In this document: piece by piece, positions 7,356-15,232 of the stretch | Layout: each line of letters begins with the position of its first letter | Position numbering within the stretch: the first letter of the stretch is position 1 | Assembly (NCBI GenBank): GCA_023423835.1 | Contig: JAFAEW010000010.1 | Coordinates: 1 to 20,545 of the forward strand | Reading direction: 5' to 3' | DNA: 20,545 nt | Source: Bacteroidota bacterium | GTDB lineage: Bacteria > Bacteroidota > Bacteroidia > Chitinophagales > Chitinophagaceae | The notes under the pieces: model-generated | Told to the model about the DNA's origin: nothing | The model's database searches: none | The model's input: the letters and a program-made list of their open reading frames with translations, nothing else | Translations under genes and position numbers: made by a program

Positions 7356-8396
7356 CTACGGTTCGGAAGTCATCGCATTCCAACCCTGAGCGGTAATATC
7401 ATAACTGTTTCCGGCCTTTGTAACGAGTTTTCTTCCCTCCGCTTCTTCGGTCATATATCCGATGATATGAATGTCGCTTCCGGGAAGAATTTTTTCGTGA
7501 TCTTCCTGCTTAATCGTAAACAGCAATTCATAATCTTCTCCTCCGTTGAGGGCGCAAACAGTAGGATCTAATCCAAATTTGAATGCGGCATTCTTCGTGT
7601 CGTCAGCAATCGGAATTTTTTCTTCATAAATCCTGCATCCCAGATTACTTTGGTTGCAAATGTGGATCGATTCGCTGCTCAGGCCATCGCTGATATCCAT
7701 CATCGATGTTGGCACAATGTTGTTTTGCCGGAAATATTCAATAATGTCTTTTCGTGCTTCCGGACGAAGGATTCTTCCAACAATATATTTCTCTCCTTCC
7801 AGATCAGGCTGTATGTTTTGATTTTCAAGCCAGATCTTTTTCTCCCGTTCCAACAAAGTGAGGCCTAAAAATGCCGCCCCGAGATCACCGGATACGCACA
7901 TCAGATCGCCTTTATTCGCAGTGCTTCTTTGAACAAATTTTCCGGGAGCCACCTCTCCAATCGCCGTCACTGAGATTACCAATCCTTTTTGTGAGATGGA
8001 AGTATCGCCGCCAACAAGATCAACCTGGTATTTCTCACAGGCAATGTGGATGCCTTCATAGATTTCTGATACTGCCTCGACACTGAAGCGGTTAGAAATT
8101 CCAATGCTTACGGTAATATGCGTTGGCTCCGCATTCATGGCGTAAATGTCGCTAAGATTAACGATCACCGACTTATATCCAAGATGCTTAAGCGGCGTGT
8201 ACATTAAATCAAAATGAACACCTTCGAGCAGCAGGTCGGTAGAGATGACCGTTTGTTTTCCGAAATGGTCAATCACGGCAGCATCATCGCCCACACTCAA
8301 GATCGTTCCCGCATTTTTAATCTCAAAATTCTTGGTCAGGTAATCGATTAATCCAAATTCTCCCAAAGTTTTTATTTCTGTTCGTCCGGTGTCCAT
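7356..8396 (-). CDS. thiL: Thiamine-monophosphate kinase
   Basis: ThiL phosphorylates thiamine monophosphate with ATP to thiamine diphosphate, the last step of the cofactor's synthesis; cytoplasmic. The 346 residues carry the AIR-synthase/PurM fold signatures in order: GEFGLID near the N terminus, SVGDDAAVI (34-42), STDLLLEGVHFD, NLSDIYAMNAEP (80-91), DLVGGDTS (126-133) and DISDGLSSE in the second half. The aspartates in GDDAA, NLSD and GGDT are the expected Mg/ATP ligands. It sits between the inositol-monophosphatase-like gene (23-nt gap) and the S41 peptidase (17-nt gap), probably in one transcript. No other thiamine biosynthesis gene and no TPP riboswitch is seen in this window. Confidence 0.96.
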   Translation of the reverse strand: MDTGRTEIKTLGEFGLIDYLTKNFEIKNAGTILSVGDDAAVIDHFGKQTVISTDLLLEGVHFDLMYTPLKHLGYKSVIVNLSDIYAMNAEPTHITVSIGISNRFSVEAVSEIYEGIHIACEKYQVDLVGGDTSISQKGLVISVTAIGEVAPGKFVQRSTANKGDLMCVSGDLGAAFLGLTLLEREKKIWLENQNIQPDLEGEKYIVGRILRPEARKDIIEYFRQNNIVPTSMMDISDGLSSESIHICNQSNLGCRIYEEKIPIADDTKNAAFKFGLDPTVCALNGGEDYELLFTIKQEDHEKILPGSDIHIIGYMTEEAEGRKLVTKAGNSYDITAQGWNAMTSEP

Positions 8397-8419
8397 ATGT
8401 TGGTACTTAAAATTTCTGC

Positions 8420-9202
8420 TTAATTTAAAAATCCGTGTTCGTTCACTACATTCATCAAACCCTGATGAATGAAGCCGTTTGAAGATATTAGTCCGTCTTC
8501 ATAGATATTGTAGTCGCTGCCGTTGAAATTGGTAACCACTCCTCCCGCTTCCTGCACAATCAGGGCGCCTGCAGCACTGTCCCACGGTTGCAAACTGTAT
8601 TCATAATATCCGTCAAACCTTCCTGCCGCAACCCAGCAAAGATCGATTGCAGCACTGCCAAGTCTTCTTACTGGAATACCTTTTTTTACGAGGGCAGAAA
8701 ACGTATCGGCCGGTCCCTTTCCGCTTTCCGGATATACATAGGGAAAGCCGGTTGCAAGGCAACTTTTCATGACTTCGTGCTCGTTGCTGACTGAGATCTT
8801 TTCTCCATTTAAAAATGCACCTTTTCCTTTTTCCGCAAAAAATAATTCATTCATAAAAGGATTATATACGGCGCCCATTTCTACTTTCCCCTCTGTTTCC
8901 AGCGCAATGCTCACACAACAAACAGGAATACCATGGGCAAAATTTACAGTTCCATCTAGCGGGTCAATAATCCATTTGTAAGGTGAATCCGTCTTGAAGG
9001 CACCTCTTTCTTCGCTCAACAGATAATGATCCGGAAACCTTTGGCGGATGACCTCAAAAATTGCATTTTCACTCGCATGATCGGCAGCGGTAACCAAATT
9101 GTTGATACTGTCTTTATGTGTAATTGTAAAGCGCGTATGAAAATACTGCTGAATTACCTTTGCGCCGGCTGCAACCGCTTCCATCAAGGTTTCTTTAAAC
9201 AT
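8420..9202 (-). CDS. Inositol monophosphatase family phosphatase
   Basis: A 260-residue, Mg-dependent phosphatase of the IMPase/SuhB/CysQ superfamily. The metal-binding residues are visible: Glu64/Glu65 in LLSEERG, Asp80 and Asp83 in DPLDGTVNF, and Asp208 in PWDSAAG. The substrate is not readable: inositol-1-phosphate, 3'-phosphoadenosine 5'-phosphate and other sugar phosphates are all used in this family. The start at 9202 is chosen over ATG 9217 because a perfect TATATTTG promoter element (9206-9213) lies between the two, and because the extra residues (MLYLP) are not needed for the fold. It is the first gene of a probable operon with thiL and the S41 peptidase, divergent from the glycosyltransferase. 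Confidence 0.92.
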   Translation of the reverse strand: MFKETLMEAVAAGAKVIQQYFHTRFTITHKDSINNLVTAADHASENAIFEVIRQRFPDHYLLSEERGAFKTDSPYKWIIDPLDGTVNFAHGIPVCCVSIALETEGKVEMGAVYNPFMNELFFAEKGKGAFLNGEKISVSNEHEVMKSCLATGFPYVYPESGKGPADTFSALVKKGIPVRRLGSAAIDLCWVAAGRFDGYYEYSLQPWDSAAGALIVQEAGGVVTNFNGSDYNIYEDGLISSNGFIHQGLMNVVNEHGFLN

Positions 9203-9205
9203 AGG

Positions 9206-9213
9206 CAAATATA
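9206..9213 (-). promoter_or_regulatory. -7 element TATATTTG before the inositol-monophosphatase-family gene
   Basis: Exact TAnnTTTG match on the minus strand, 3 nt before the ATG at 9202. It lies inside the longer possible ORF starting at 9217, so if used it rules that start out. No good -33 box is seen. Confidence 0.45.
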
Positions 9214-9297
9214 ACATGAAAGATTTTTGCTATTTTGATACCAGCTTTTTCTCTGATTCAAAAATTTAAGGTAATGGATTTTGAGAAGGTTTAAAAA

Positions 9298-10509
9298 ATG
9301 ATCTTAATTCGTGCAAAATTGACCAGGCTGCAACTTTCCATCATCATAGTAAACTACAATGTCAAATATTTTTTAGAGCAATGCCTCCATTCTCTGAAAC
9401 CCGCCCTGAAGAATATGGATGCGGAAGTAATTGTAGTTGACAATGCTTCGGCAGATGGAAGTTGTACATTCATAAAACAGCATTTTCCGTGGGTAAAACT
9501 GATTGAACTGCCAAAAAATATCGGATTCGGAAGGGCAAATAATGTGGGTTTGAAACAGGCAGCTGGAAAGCTCATTTTGTTTCTGAATCCTGACACCATC
9601 CTGTCCGAAAACGTTTTAACATCAGCAATTACGTTTTTGGAGAAACAAGCCGGAGCTGCAGCTTCCGGCCTGCGGATGATAGACGGATCAGGGAGCTTTT
9701 TACCTGAAAGCAAGCGTTCTTTTCCAACACCGCTGAACAGCTTTTTCAAACTTAGCGGACTCGCTTCTGTCTTTCCCAAATCAAAAAAAATCAACCGCTA
9801 CGCGTTGGGAAATATACCGGAACATTCCATTGCGGAAGTTGAGGTTTTGTCCGGCGCATTTTTTTTGTGTTCAAAAGCAATACTCGAACAAGCCGGTGGT
9901 TTTGATGAAGATTTTTTCATGTATGGGGAAGACATTGATTTGAGTTACAGGATACAAAAACAGGGAAACAAAGTTTTTTACCTGGGAAGCACAAGCATCC
10001 TGCATTTTAAGGGTGAAAGTTCGAAAGACAAAAACCTGCAATACGTGAAAATGTTTTATGGTGCGATGGAGAAATTTATAAAAAAACACTATCGTAAAAA
10101 TGGAAAAAGAGGCCTTTCGGATGTCCTGAAATTCGGCGTATACGCCGCCGGTTTTTTGAGTGTTGCAAAAAGCTATGCAAGCCGGATCTTCAAAAAGCGG
10201 GGTGAAGAAAAATTGAAATCCTTTACTCTCACCGGCGATCCGGAAGGAATGAAAGAAGCAGAACAAATCATACGTTCTGTTGCCTTTGATGCCCGGATAA
10301 GACGCGTGGAGATTCATGAAATCAACGCCGTGAAAAGTAATATAGTGTTTTGTACGGGCCGCCTTTCGTACCAGGAAGCGATTCGTTTTATGGATGAACA
10401 TAAACACCGGTTCCGTTATTTTCTTCATGGCCTTAATTCAACTTCCATCGTTGGAAGCGCTTCCAAAAATGATAGTGGAATTGTGCTCTCACAGGTTTCT
10501 AAACTGTAG
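9298..10509 (+). CDS. Family 2 glycosyltransferase with C-terminal add-on domain
   Basis: A 403-residue GT-A fold transferase that probably adds a sugar to a cell-surface glycan. The GT2 domain (about 12-250) shows the nucleotide-binding strand LSIIIVNYN, VVDNASADGS, the PKNIGFGRANNVG stretch typical of rhamnosyltransferase-like GT2 enzymes, NPDT (97-100) in the place of the DxD motif, and GGFDEDFFMYGEDIDLSYR with the probable catalytic acid in GED. Hydrophobic residues around 275-290 may associate with the membrane. The last ~95 residues form a separate segment (FTLTG, NIVFCTGRLSYQEAIRFM, STSIVGSAS) that I have seen appended to Bacteroidota GT2 proteins, of unknown role. Donor and acceptor are unknown. 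It ends tail to tail with hemN, overlapping 11 nt. Confidence 0.88.
   Translation: MILIRAKLTRLQLSIIIVNYNVKYFLEQCLHSLKPALKNMDAEVIVVDNASADGSCTFIKQHFPWVKLIELPKNIGFGRANNVGLKQAAGKLILFLNPDTILSENVLTSAITFLEKQAGAAASGLRMIDGSGSFLPESKRSFPTPLNSFFKLSGLASVFPKSKKINRYALGNIPEHSIAEVEVLSGAFFLCSKAILEQAGGFDEDFFMYGEDIDLSYRIQKQGNKVFYLGSTSILHFKGESSKDKNLQYVKMFYGAMEKFIKKHYRKNGKRGLSDVLKFGVYAAGFLSVAKSYASRIFKKRGEEKLKSFTLTGDPEGMKEAEQIIRSVAFDARIRRVEIHEINAVKSNIVFCTGRLSYQEAIRFMDEHKHRFRYFLHGLNSTSIVGSASKNDSGIVLSQVSKL
10451..10466. repeat. Perfect 16-bp palindrome within the glycosyltransferase gene
   Basis: TTGGAAGC followed by its reverse complement GCTTCCAA, with no spacer, 43 nt before the glycosyltransferase stop. The AAGCGCTT core resembles operators of LacI-family regulators. 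It encodes ordinary residues (VGSAS), so it may be chance. Confidence 0.35.
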
Positions 10510-11863
10510 AACTGAAGATGGTAGTGGAAGGTGCATTTCTCAGCAGGTAACCATCGAAGGCCATACACACATTGCGCACAAATGGCCGGGCTTCCTCCTT
10601 CAAAAGAATCCCATCTTCCCCGAGAATGATCAGGTCGTCAGCTTCAAGTTCCTTCAAAATTTCTTTCGTTTCAGAGATCGTGGAAAAACGCTTTTCCGGC
10701 TGACTCCAGTTGGTTTCAAAACGGCACATGATGTTTAAGATATGTTCTCTTAATATACCATCTTCCTTTGAGTGAAAATGACCTTTAAAGACCGGCAGTT
10801 CGTTTTTAGCAAGGACGGAATAATATTCTTCAACCTTTTTTACGTTTTGTGCAAAAGCATTCCAGGTATCGCTGATCGAAGAAACGCCAAGGCCGATCAT
10901 GAGTTTGGTATATTGATGCGTATAACCCATAAAATTGCGATGGAGGGTTTTTTCCTGCATGGCTTTGAAAAGAGAATCTGAGGGCAGTGCAAAATGATCC
11001 ATCCCGATCTCGTGGTAACCCTGTTCGGAAAACATCTGCTTTCCCGTTTCATACAATTCCCGTTTAACCGCATCTGCCGGCAAGTCGTGTTCGGTAAATT
11101 TCCGCTGTCCGGGTTTGATCCATGGAACGTGGGCATAACTGTAAAAAGCAATTCTGTCGGGCCGGAGTTGATTCACTTTTTCGATGGTCTCAATGACAGA
11201 TTTTTTTGTCTGCAGCGGGAGACCATAAATCAAATCAAAATTTATGGAAGTGTATCCAATCTCTCTTGATGCTGCAACTACTTTTTCTACATGTTCAAAT
11301 GTTTGAACACGGTTGATAATCTGCTGCACTTTAGAATCAAAATCCTGTATTCCGAAACTGACTCTCCGGAACCCCAGGTCAAATAAGGTTTGCAGGTGCA
11401 GCGCCGTAGTATTATTCGGATGTCCTTCAAAACTAAACTCTGCATCATCGCAAATACGGCAATCCTTCATAATACCATGGAGAAGCGTCTTAAGATTGTC
11501 AGGAGAAAAGAAAGTGGGCGTTCCTCCACCCAAATGAATTTCGCGAATTGCAGGGGAAGAACCGAATATCTCACGGTACAATTTCCATTCTTTCAGGACC
11601 GCGGAAATATAGGGATCCTCTACTTTATGGTTTACAGTAATTCTTGTATTACAACCGCAGTAGGTGCACAGGCTTTCACAAAATGGTAGATGAATATAAA
11701 TAGCGATACCGTCGGCTTTACTTTTAGAGAAAGATTCAGCCACTGCCTTCTTCCATTTTTCCTTAGAAAAAGTGTTTTCATCCCAATAGGGAACAGTGGG
11801 GAAACTGGTATATCTGGGTCCGGGAACATTGTATTTCCTGATCAAATCGTTCTTATTGCTCAT
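10499..11863 (-). CDS. hemN: Oxygen-independent coproporphyrinogen III oxidase (radical SAM)
   Basis: HemN decarboxylates coproporphyrinogen III to protoporphyrinogen IX without oxygen, in cytoplasmic haem synthesis. From ATG 11863 the protein has 454 residues, typical for true HemN. The N terminus contains PGPRYTSFPTV, the characteristic HemN opening, followed by IYIHLPFCESLCTYCGCN with the cluster ligands Cys62, Cys66 and Cys69 and the extra Cys71. GGGTPTF, the SFEGHPNN stretch (usually E-x-D/N-P) and SFGIQDFD follow in order. True HemN, rather than the HemW-like haem chaperone, is favoured by the PRYTS opening and the CxxxCxxCxC motif. An ATG 24 nt upstream (11887) is possible but would begin before the expected start. 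A clear TAACTTTG promoter lies at 11890-11897. Confidence 0.95.
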   Translation of the reverse strand: MSNKNDLIRKYNVPGPRYTSFPTVPYWDENTFSKEKWKKAVAESFSKSKADGIAIYIHLPFCESLCTYCGCNTRITVNHKVEDPYISAVLKEWKLYREIFGSSPAIREIHLGGGTPTFFSPDNLKTLLHGIMKDCRICDDAEFSFEGHPNNTTALHLQTLFDLGFRRVSFGIQDFDSKVQQIINRVQTFEHVEKVVAASREIGYTSINFDLIYGLPLQTKKSVIETIEKVNQLRPDRIAFYSYAHVPWIKPGQRKFTEHDLPADAVKRELYETGKQMFSEQGYHEIGMDHFALPSDSLFKAMQEKTLHRNFMGYTHQYTKLMIGLGVSSISDTWNAFAQNVKKVEEYYSVLAKNELPVFKGHFHSKEDGILREHILNIMCRFETNWSQPEKRFSTISETKEILKELEADDLIILGEDGILLKEEARPFVRNVCMAFDGYLLRNAPSTTIFSSTV

Positions 11864-11889
11864 TTTTATTTCGATAATATGAATCAAGG

Positions 11890-11897
11890 CAAAGTTA
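11890..11897 (-). promoter_or_regulatory. hemN promoter, -7 element TAACTTTG
   Basis: Exact TAnnTTTG match on the minus strand, 26 nt before the preferred hemN start at 11863. A T-rich TGTTTA about 16-18 nt further upstream is a possible degenerate -33 box. A leader of about 20 nt is predicted, in contrast with the near-zero leaders elsewhere in the window. Confidence 0.5.
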
Positions 11898-12063
11898 TTT
11901 TCTCAACCTTTCTAAACAGACATGGAATTGTAAAACACGGGGATGATTGCTATCAGCAAAGATTATGACGGCGCTCAATTTTACCTTATTGATAAAGGAT
12001 TGCGTATATTACGAACTATTGAAGAGTCGTAAAAAAGATTATGTGTATTTTCGTGTCTAAACG

Positions 12064-12070
12064 TATTTTG
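12064..12070 (+). promoter_or_regulatory. Degenerate -7-like element before the GH3 gene
   Basis: TATTTTG (one base shorter than TAnnTTTG) ends 4 nt before the ATG at 12075. A competing candidate, TATTTTCG, lies about 22 nt further upstream with a TTG 24 nt before it. Either could drive the gene; neither is a perfect match. Confidence 0.25.
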
Positions 12071-12074
12071 CTGA

Positions 12075-13595
12075 ATGCCATTATTTGAATTACCCGAGAG
12101 ATTTGCCCGTGCGTTTCGATTACCCGGAAATGATCCGAAGAAGCAGCAGGTGAGGGTACTTAAAAAATTATTACGGAAAGCAAGGTTTACTGAATTCGGA
12201 CAAAAATATCAGTTCGATGAGATATTGATGTCGAAGGATCCCGGGAAAAAATTTCAGCAGATAGTTCCTGTTTACAATTACAATTCTATTTACAAAGAAT
12301 GGTGGCACAAAACGCTTGAAGGTATTCCCGATGTTTGCTGGCCGGGCAAAATCAAGTATTATGCGTTAAGTAGCGGTACAAGCGAAACGAGCAGTAAATA
12401 TATTCCCATTACCAATGACCTGCTTGCCGGAAACCGTATCGTCATGATCAAGCATCTGCTCACTTTAAGAACCTATCAGGATATTCCCGTTCGTTCGCTT
12501 AGTAAGGGTTGGCTGATGATCGGTGGAAGTACGGCGCTTGAGAAAGGAGCAGGTTATTATGCCGGAGATCTTAGCGGCATTAGTGCAAGGAAAGTTCCGT
12601 TCTGGTTTCAGCCATTTTATAAACCGGGAAAAAGAATTGCCAAGGAGAGAGACTGGGATAAGAAGCTGGAAGAAATTGTTGAAAATGCGCCGGATTGGGA
12701 TATCGGTTTTATTGTAGGCGTTCCTGCCTGGATACAAATCTGTATGGAAAAGATCATCGATCGCTATAACGTGAAAAACATCCATGAAATCTGGCCCAAT
12801 CTCGCGTTTTATGTACATGGCGGCGTAAATTTTGAACCCTATAAAAAAGGATTTCAAAAATTACTTGGAAAGCCGATCACTTATATTGAAACCTATCTGG
12901 CAAGCGAAGGTTTCATTGCCTATCAGGACCGTCAAAATGCAACGGGAATGCGGCTGGTAACAGGAGAACATATCTTCCTCGAATTTATTCCCTTCAACTA
13001 CAAAAATTTTGATGATAACGGCGACCTGGTGGAACATCCGGAAGTGCTGATGATTGATGAAGTGGAAGAAGGAAAAGAATATGCGCTGCTGCTAAGTACA
13101 ACGGCCGGCGCCTGGCGTTATCTGATCGGCGATACCATCAAATTTACCGACAAGAAAAAATGCGAAATCGTTATCACAGGGCGAACAAAACATTTTCTGA
13201 GTCTGGTGGGTGAACATTTGAGTGTTGACAATATGAATAAGGCCATTCACATGGTAAGTGATGAAATGAATGTAAGCATTCCCGAATACACGGTTATCGG
13301 AATTCCTTATCAGAATTCGTTTGCCCACCACTGGTATCTGGCAAGCGACGACAGTTTTGATAAGGAGGAAGTTTGCCGGCAACTGGATGAAAAACTGAAA
13401 GCGCTGAATGATGATTATGCAGTGGAAAGGAAGAGCGCATTAAAACATATTTTCCTCGATGTACTTCCGGAAGATAAGTTTATGGAATTTATGCGGCTCA
13501 AAGGAAAAATTGGTGGACAGCACAAATTTCCACGCGTATTGAAGGGAAAAATGTTGGAAGACTGGAAATTGTTTTTAAAAGGCGCACTCGTTTGA
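12075..13595 (+). CDS. GH3 family acyl-adenylating (acyl-acid-amido synthetase-like) protein
   Basis: A 506-residue cytoplasmic member of the GH3 family, adenylate-forming enzymes best known in plants, where they join auxin or jasmonate to amino acids. The three ATP/AMP-binding motifs are visible: SSGTSETSSKYIP (99-111), YLASEG (274-279) and WRYLIGDTIKF (347-357), followed by ITGRTKHFLSLVGEHLS, the hinge to the C-terminal domain. Bacterial homologues are widespread in Bacteroidota, but the acid and amine substrates are not known to me, so the call is to family only. It is divergent from hemN and followed 105 nt later by the Gfo/Idh/MocA gene, which has its own promoter candidate. Confidence 0.9.
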   Translation: MPLFELPERFARAFRLPGNDPKKQQVRVLKKLLRKARFTEFGQKYQFDEILMSKDPGKKFQQIVPVYNYNSIYKEWWHKTLEGIPDVCWPGKIKYYALSSGTSETSSKYIPITNDLLAGNRIVMIKHLLTLRTYQDIPVRSLSKGWLMIGGSTALEKGAGYYAGDLSGISARKVPFWFQPFYKPGKRIAKERDWDKKLEEIVENAPDWDIGFIVGVPAWIQICMEKIIDRYNVKNIHEIWPNLAFYVHGGVNFEPYKKGFQKLLGKPITYIETYLASEGFIAYQDRQNATGMRLVTGEHIFLEFIPFNYKNFDDNGDLVEHPEVLMIDEVEEGKEYALLLSTTAGAWRYLIGDTIKFTDKKKCEIVITGRTKHFLSLVGEHLSVDNMNKAIHMVSDEMNVSIPEYTVIGIPYQNSFAHHWYLASDDSFDKEEVCRQLDEKLKALNDDYAVERKSALKHIFLDVLPEDKFMEFMRLKGKIGGQHKFPRVLKGKMLEDWKLFLKGALV

Positions 13596-13603
13596 AAGAA
13601 TTC

Positions 13604-13635
13604 TTGTTAATATATTTATAAGTTTTTTATCTTTA
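13604..13635 (+). promoter_or_regulatory. Promoter of the Gfo/Idh/MocA gene
   Basis: TTG at 13604-13606, a 21-nt spacer, then TATCTTTA (13628-13635), one mismatch from TAnnTTTG. The spacing matches the Bacteroidota -33/-7 arrangement. It would give a leader of roughly 60 nt before ATG 13701. Confidence 0.4.
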
Positions 13636-13700
13636 GAGCATCAAAGGGTGAATGACTATATTAGCTTGGTCTTCATTATATCCTATTCATTATCATTAAA

Positions 13701-15170
13701 ATGACCAAAATGGACAACAACCAGGAAGAAAAATCTCAAGGAATCTCCAGAAAAAATTTCATTCGTAATTCGGCCGCTGCACTGGCCGGCGTTTATATTG
13801 TTCCGCGGCACGTACTGGGAGGCGTTGGATATACGGCGCCAAGTGATAAACTGGTAGTAGCCGGAATTGGTGTGGGAGGAAAAGGTGCGGATGACATCAA
13901 CCATTTTTACAAATCAGGAAAAGCCGATATTGCCTACCTATGCGATGTGGATGATAAGGAATCGGCCAATACCCGCAAAAAATTTCCAAAAGCAAAATAC
14001 TATAAGGATTATCGGGAAATGCTCGATAAGGAAGGAAAAAACATCGATGCATGTTCAGTTTCCACACCTGATCATCAGCATGCCGTAGCAGCAATGGCTG
14101 CTATGCAATTGGGAAAACACGTTTATGTGCAAAAGCCATTAACGCACGATATTTATGAAGCGAGAATGCTTACTGAAGCTGCACATAAATATAAAGTGGT
14201 TACGCAAATGGGCAACCAGGGAGCAAGTGGCGACGGTGTAAGACAATTGAAAGAATGGTATGATGCAGGATTAATCGGCGATGTGCATACGGTCTATTGT
14301 TATACCGACCGCCCGGTTTGGCCGCAGGGAATCGAAAGGCCGAAGACCGCTTCCCCCATTCCATCTACGCTCGATTACAACCTCTGGCTGGGAACCGCTC
14401 CGGAAAAACCGTATTTTGATGGCTTGCTGCCCTTTAACTGGCGTGGCTGGTGGGATTACGGAACCGGAGCACTGGGTGATATGGCCTGTCATATTATGGA
14501 ACCGCCCTACTCAGTTTTAGGACTTGGATATCCGACATCGGCGGAATGCAGTGTTGCGAATGTGTATGTTGAAAACTGGCATCGCGCCTATTATCCCGAA
14601 AGCGGACCCGTTGCTTCTCATATCGTTTTAACCTTTAAGGATAGGAAAGGAAATCCGGTAAAACTTCATTGGATGGACGGCGGAATTCAGCCTGCGCGTC
14701 CGGAAGGATTGGGCCCAAATGAAATGATGGGTGATGGCGGCAACGGCGCAATCTTTATCGGAACAAAAGGCAATATGATGTGCGGGACTTATGGAATAAA
14801 TCCGCAGTTGCTTCCCACTTCAAAAACAAAGGAGGCTAATGTTCCGAAAACGATTGCAAGGGTGCCGGGCGGAGCGGAAGGACACTATGCAGCCTGGGTA
14901 GAAGCGGCAATTGCGGGATATGGAAGTGATAAGGCAAATAATCTCAGTTCAAAATTCGATATTGCCGGACCACTGACCGAAGCGGTGCTGATGGGAAATC
15001 TCGCAATCAGAAGTTATAATATTCAAACGAAAAAAGGTGACCGCACGGAATATCCGGGAAGATACATTACCCTGCTTTGGGATGGCCCGAATATGAAGAT
15101 CACCAATTTTGAACCCGCCAACCAGTTTGTAAAGCGGGATTACCGGGAAGGATGGTCTTTGCATGTTTAA
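13701..15170 (+). CDS. Gfo/Idh/MocA family oxidoreductase with Tat-like signal
   Basis: A 489-residue NAD(P)-dependent oxidoreductase of the glucose-fructose oxidoreductase/inositol dehydrogenase group. The N terminus has SRKNFIRNSAAALAG (16-30), resembling a twin-arginine signal but with Arg-Lys instead of Arg-Arg, so periplasmic export is possible but not certain. The Rossmann motif GIGVGGKG is at 55-62, acidic Asp82 follows strand 2, VQKPLTH (143-149) carries the family's conserved Lys145, and GALGDMACHIMEP (256-268) carries probable catalytic Asp260 and His264. The GDMACHIM pattern is typical of the secreted, sugar-related Bacteroidota/Planctomycetes subgroup. Substrate is unknown; a GH109-type glycosidase mechanism is an alternative role within the superfamily. 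ATG 13710 is an alternative start. It ends just before a strong terminator. Confidence 0.9.
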   Translation: MTKMDNNQEEKSQGISRKNFIRNSAAALAGVYIVPRHVLGGVGYTAPSDKLVVAGIGVGGKGADDINHFYKSGKADIAYLCDVDDKESANTRKKFPKAKYYKDYREMLDKEGKNIDACSVSTPDHQHAVAAMAAMQLGKHVYVQKPLTHDIYEARMLTEAAHKYKVVTQMGNQGASGDGVRQLKEWYDAGLIGDVHTVYCYTDRPVWPQGIERPKTASPIPSTLDYNLWLGTAPEKPYFDGLLPFNWRGWWDYGTGALGDMACHIMEPPYSVLGLGYPTSAECSVANVYVENWHRAYYPESGPVASHIVLTFKDRKGNPVKLHWMDGGIQPARPEGLGPNEMMGDGGNGAIFIGTKGNMMCGTYGINPQLLPTSKTKEANVPKTIARVPGGAEGHYAAWVEAAIAGYGSDKANNLSSKFDIAGPLTEAVLMGNLAIRSYNIQTKKGDRTEYPGRYITLLWDGPNMKITNFEPANQFVKRDYREGWSLHV

Positions 15171-15195
15171 TAATTGTTCATTTTTGTAGTTTTTT

Positions 15196-15232
15196 CCGCA
15201 ATGGTTCCTGAAAACCATTGCGGTTTTTTTTT
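15196..15232 (+). terminator. Intrinsic terminator after the Gfo/Idh/MocA gene
   Basis: Perfect 11-bp stem CCGCAATGGTT / AACCATTGCGG with a 6-nt loop (CCTGAA), followed by nine T residues (15224-15232). It separates the oxidoreductase from the rplM operon. No T-run on the minus-strand side, so it acts on plus-strand transcripts only. Confidence 0.93.

Noticed and set aside
9274..9294. Six-codon ORF (MDFEKV) just before the glycosyltransferase
   Set aside because: Too short and without a regulatory context; likely chance.
9354..9794. 146-codon open frame antisense to the glycosyltransferase N-terminal half
   Set aside because: Shadow of the GT2 reading frame; no motif and no promoter.
9871..10428. 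185-codon open frame antisense to the glycosyltransferase
   Set aside because: The opposite strand encodes a convincing GT2 protein over the same bases; the antisense product is Phe-rich with no recognisable domain and no start signals.
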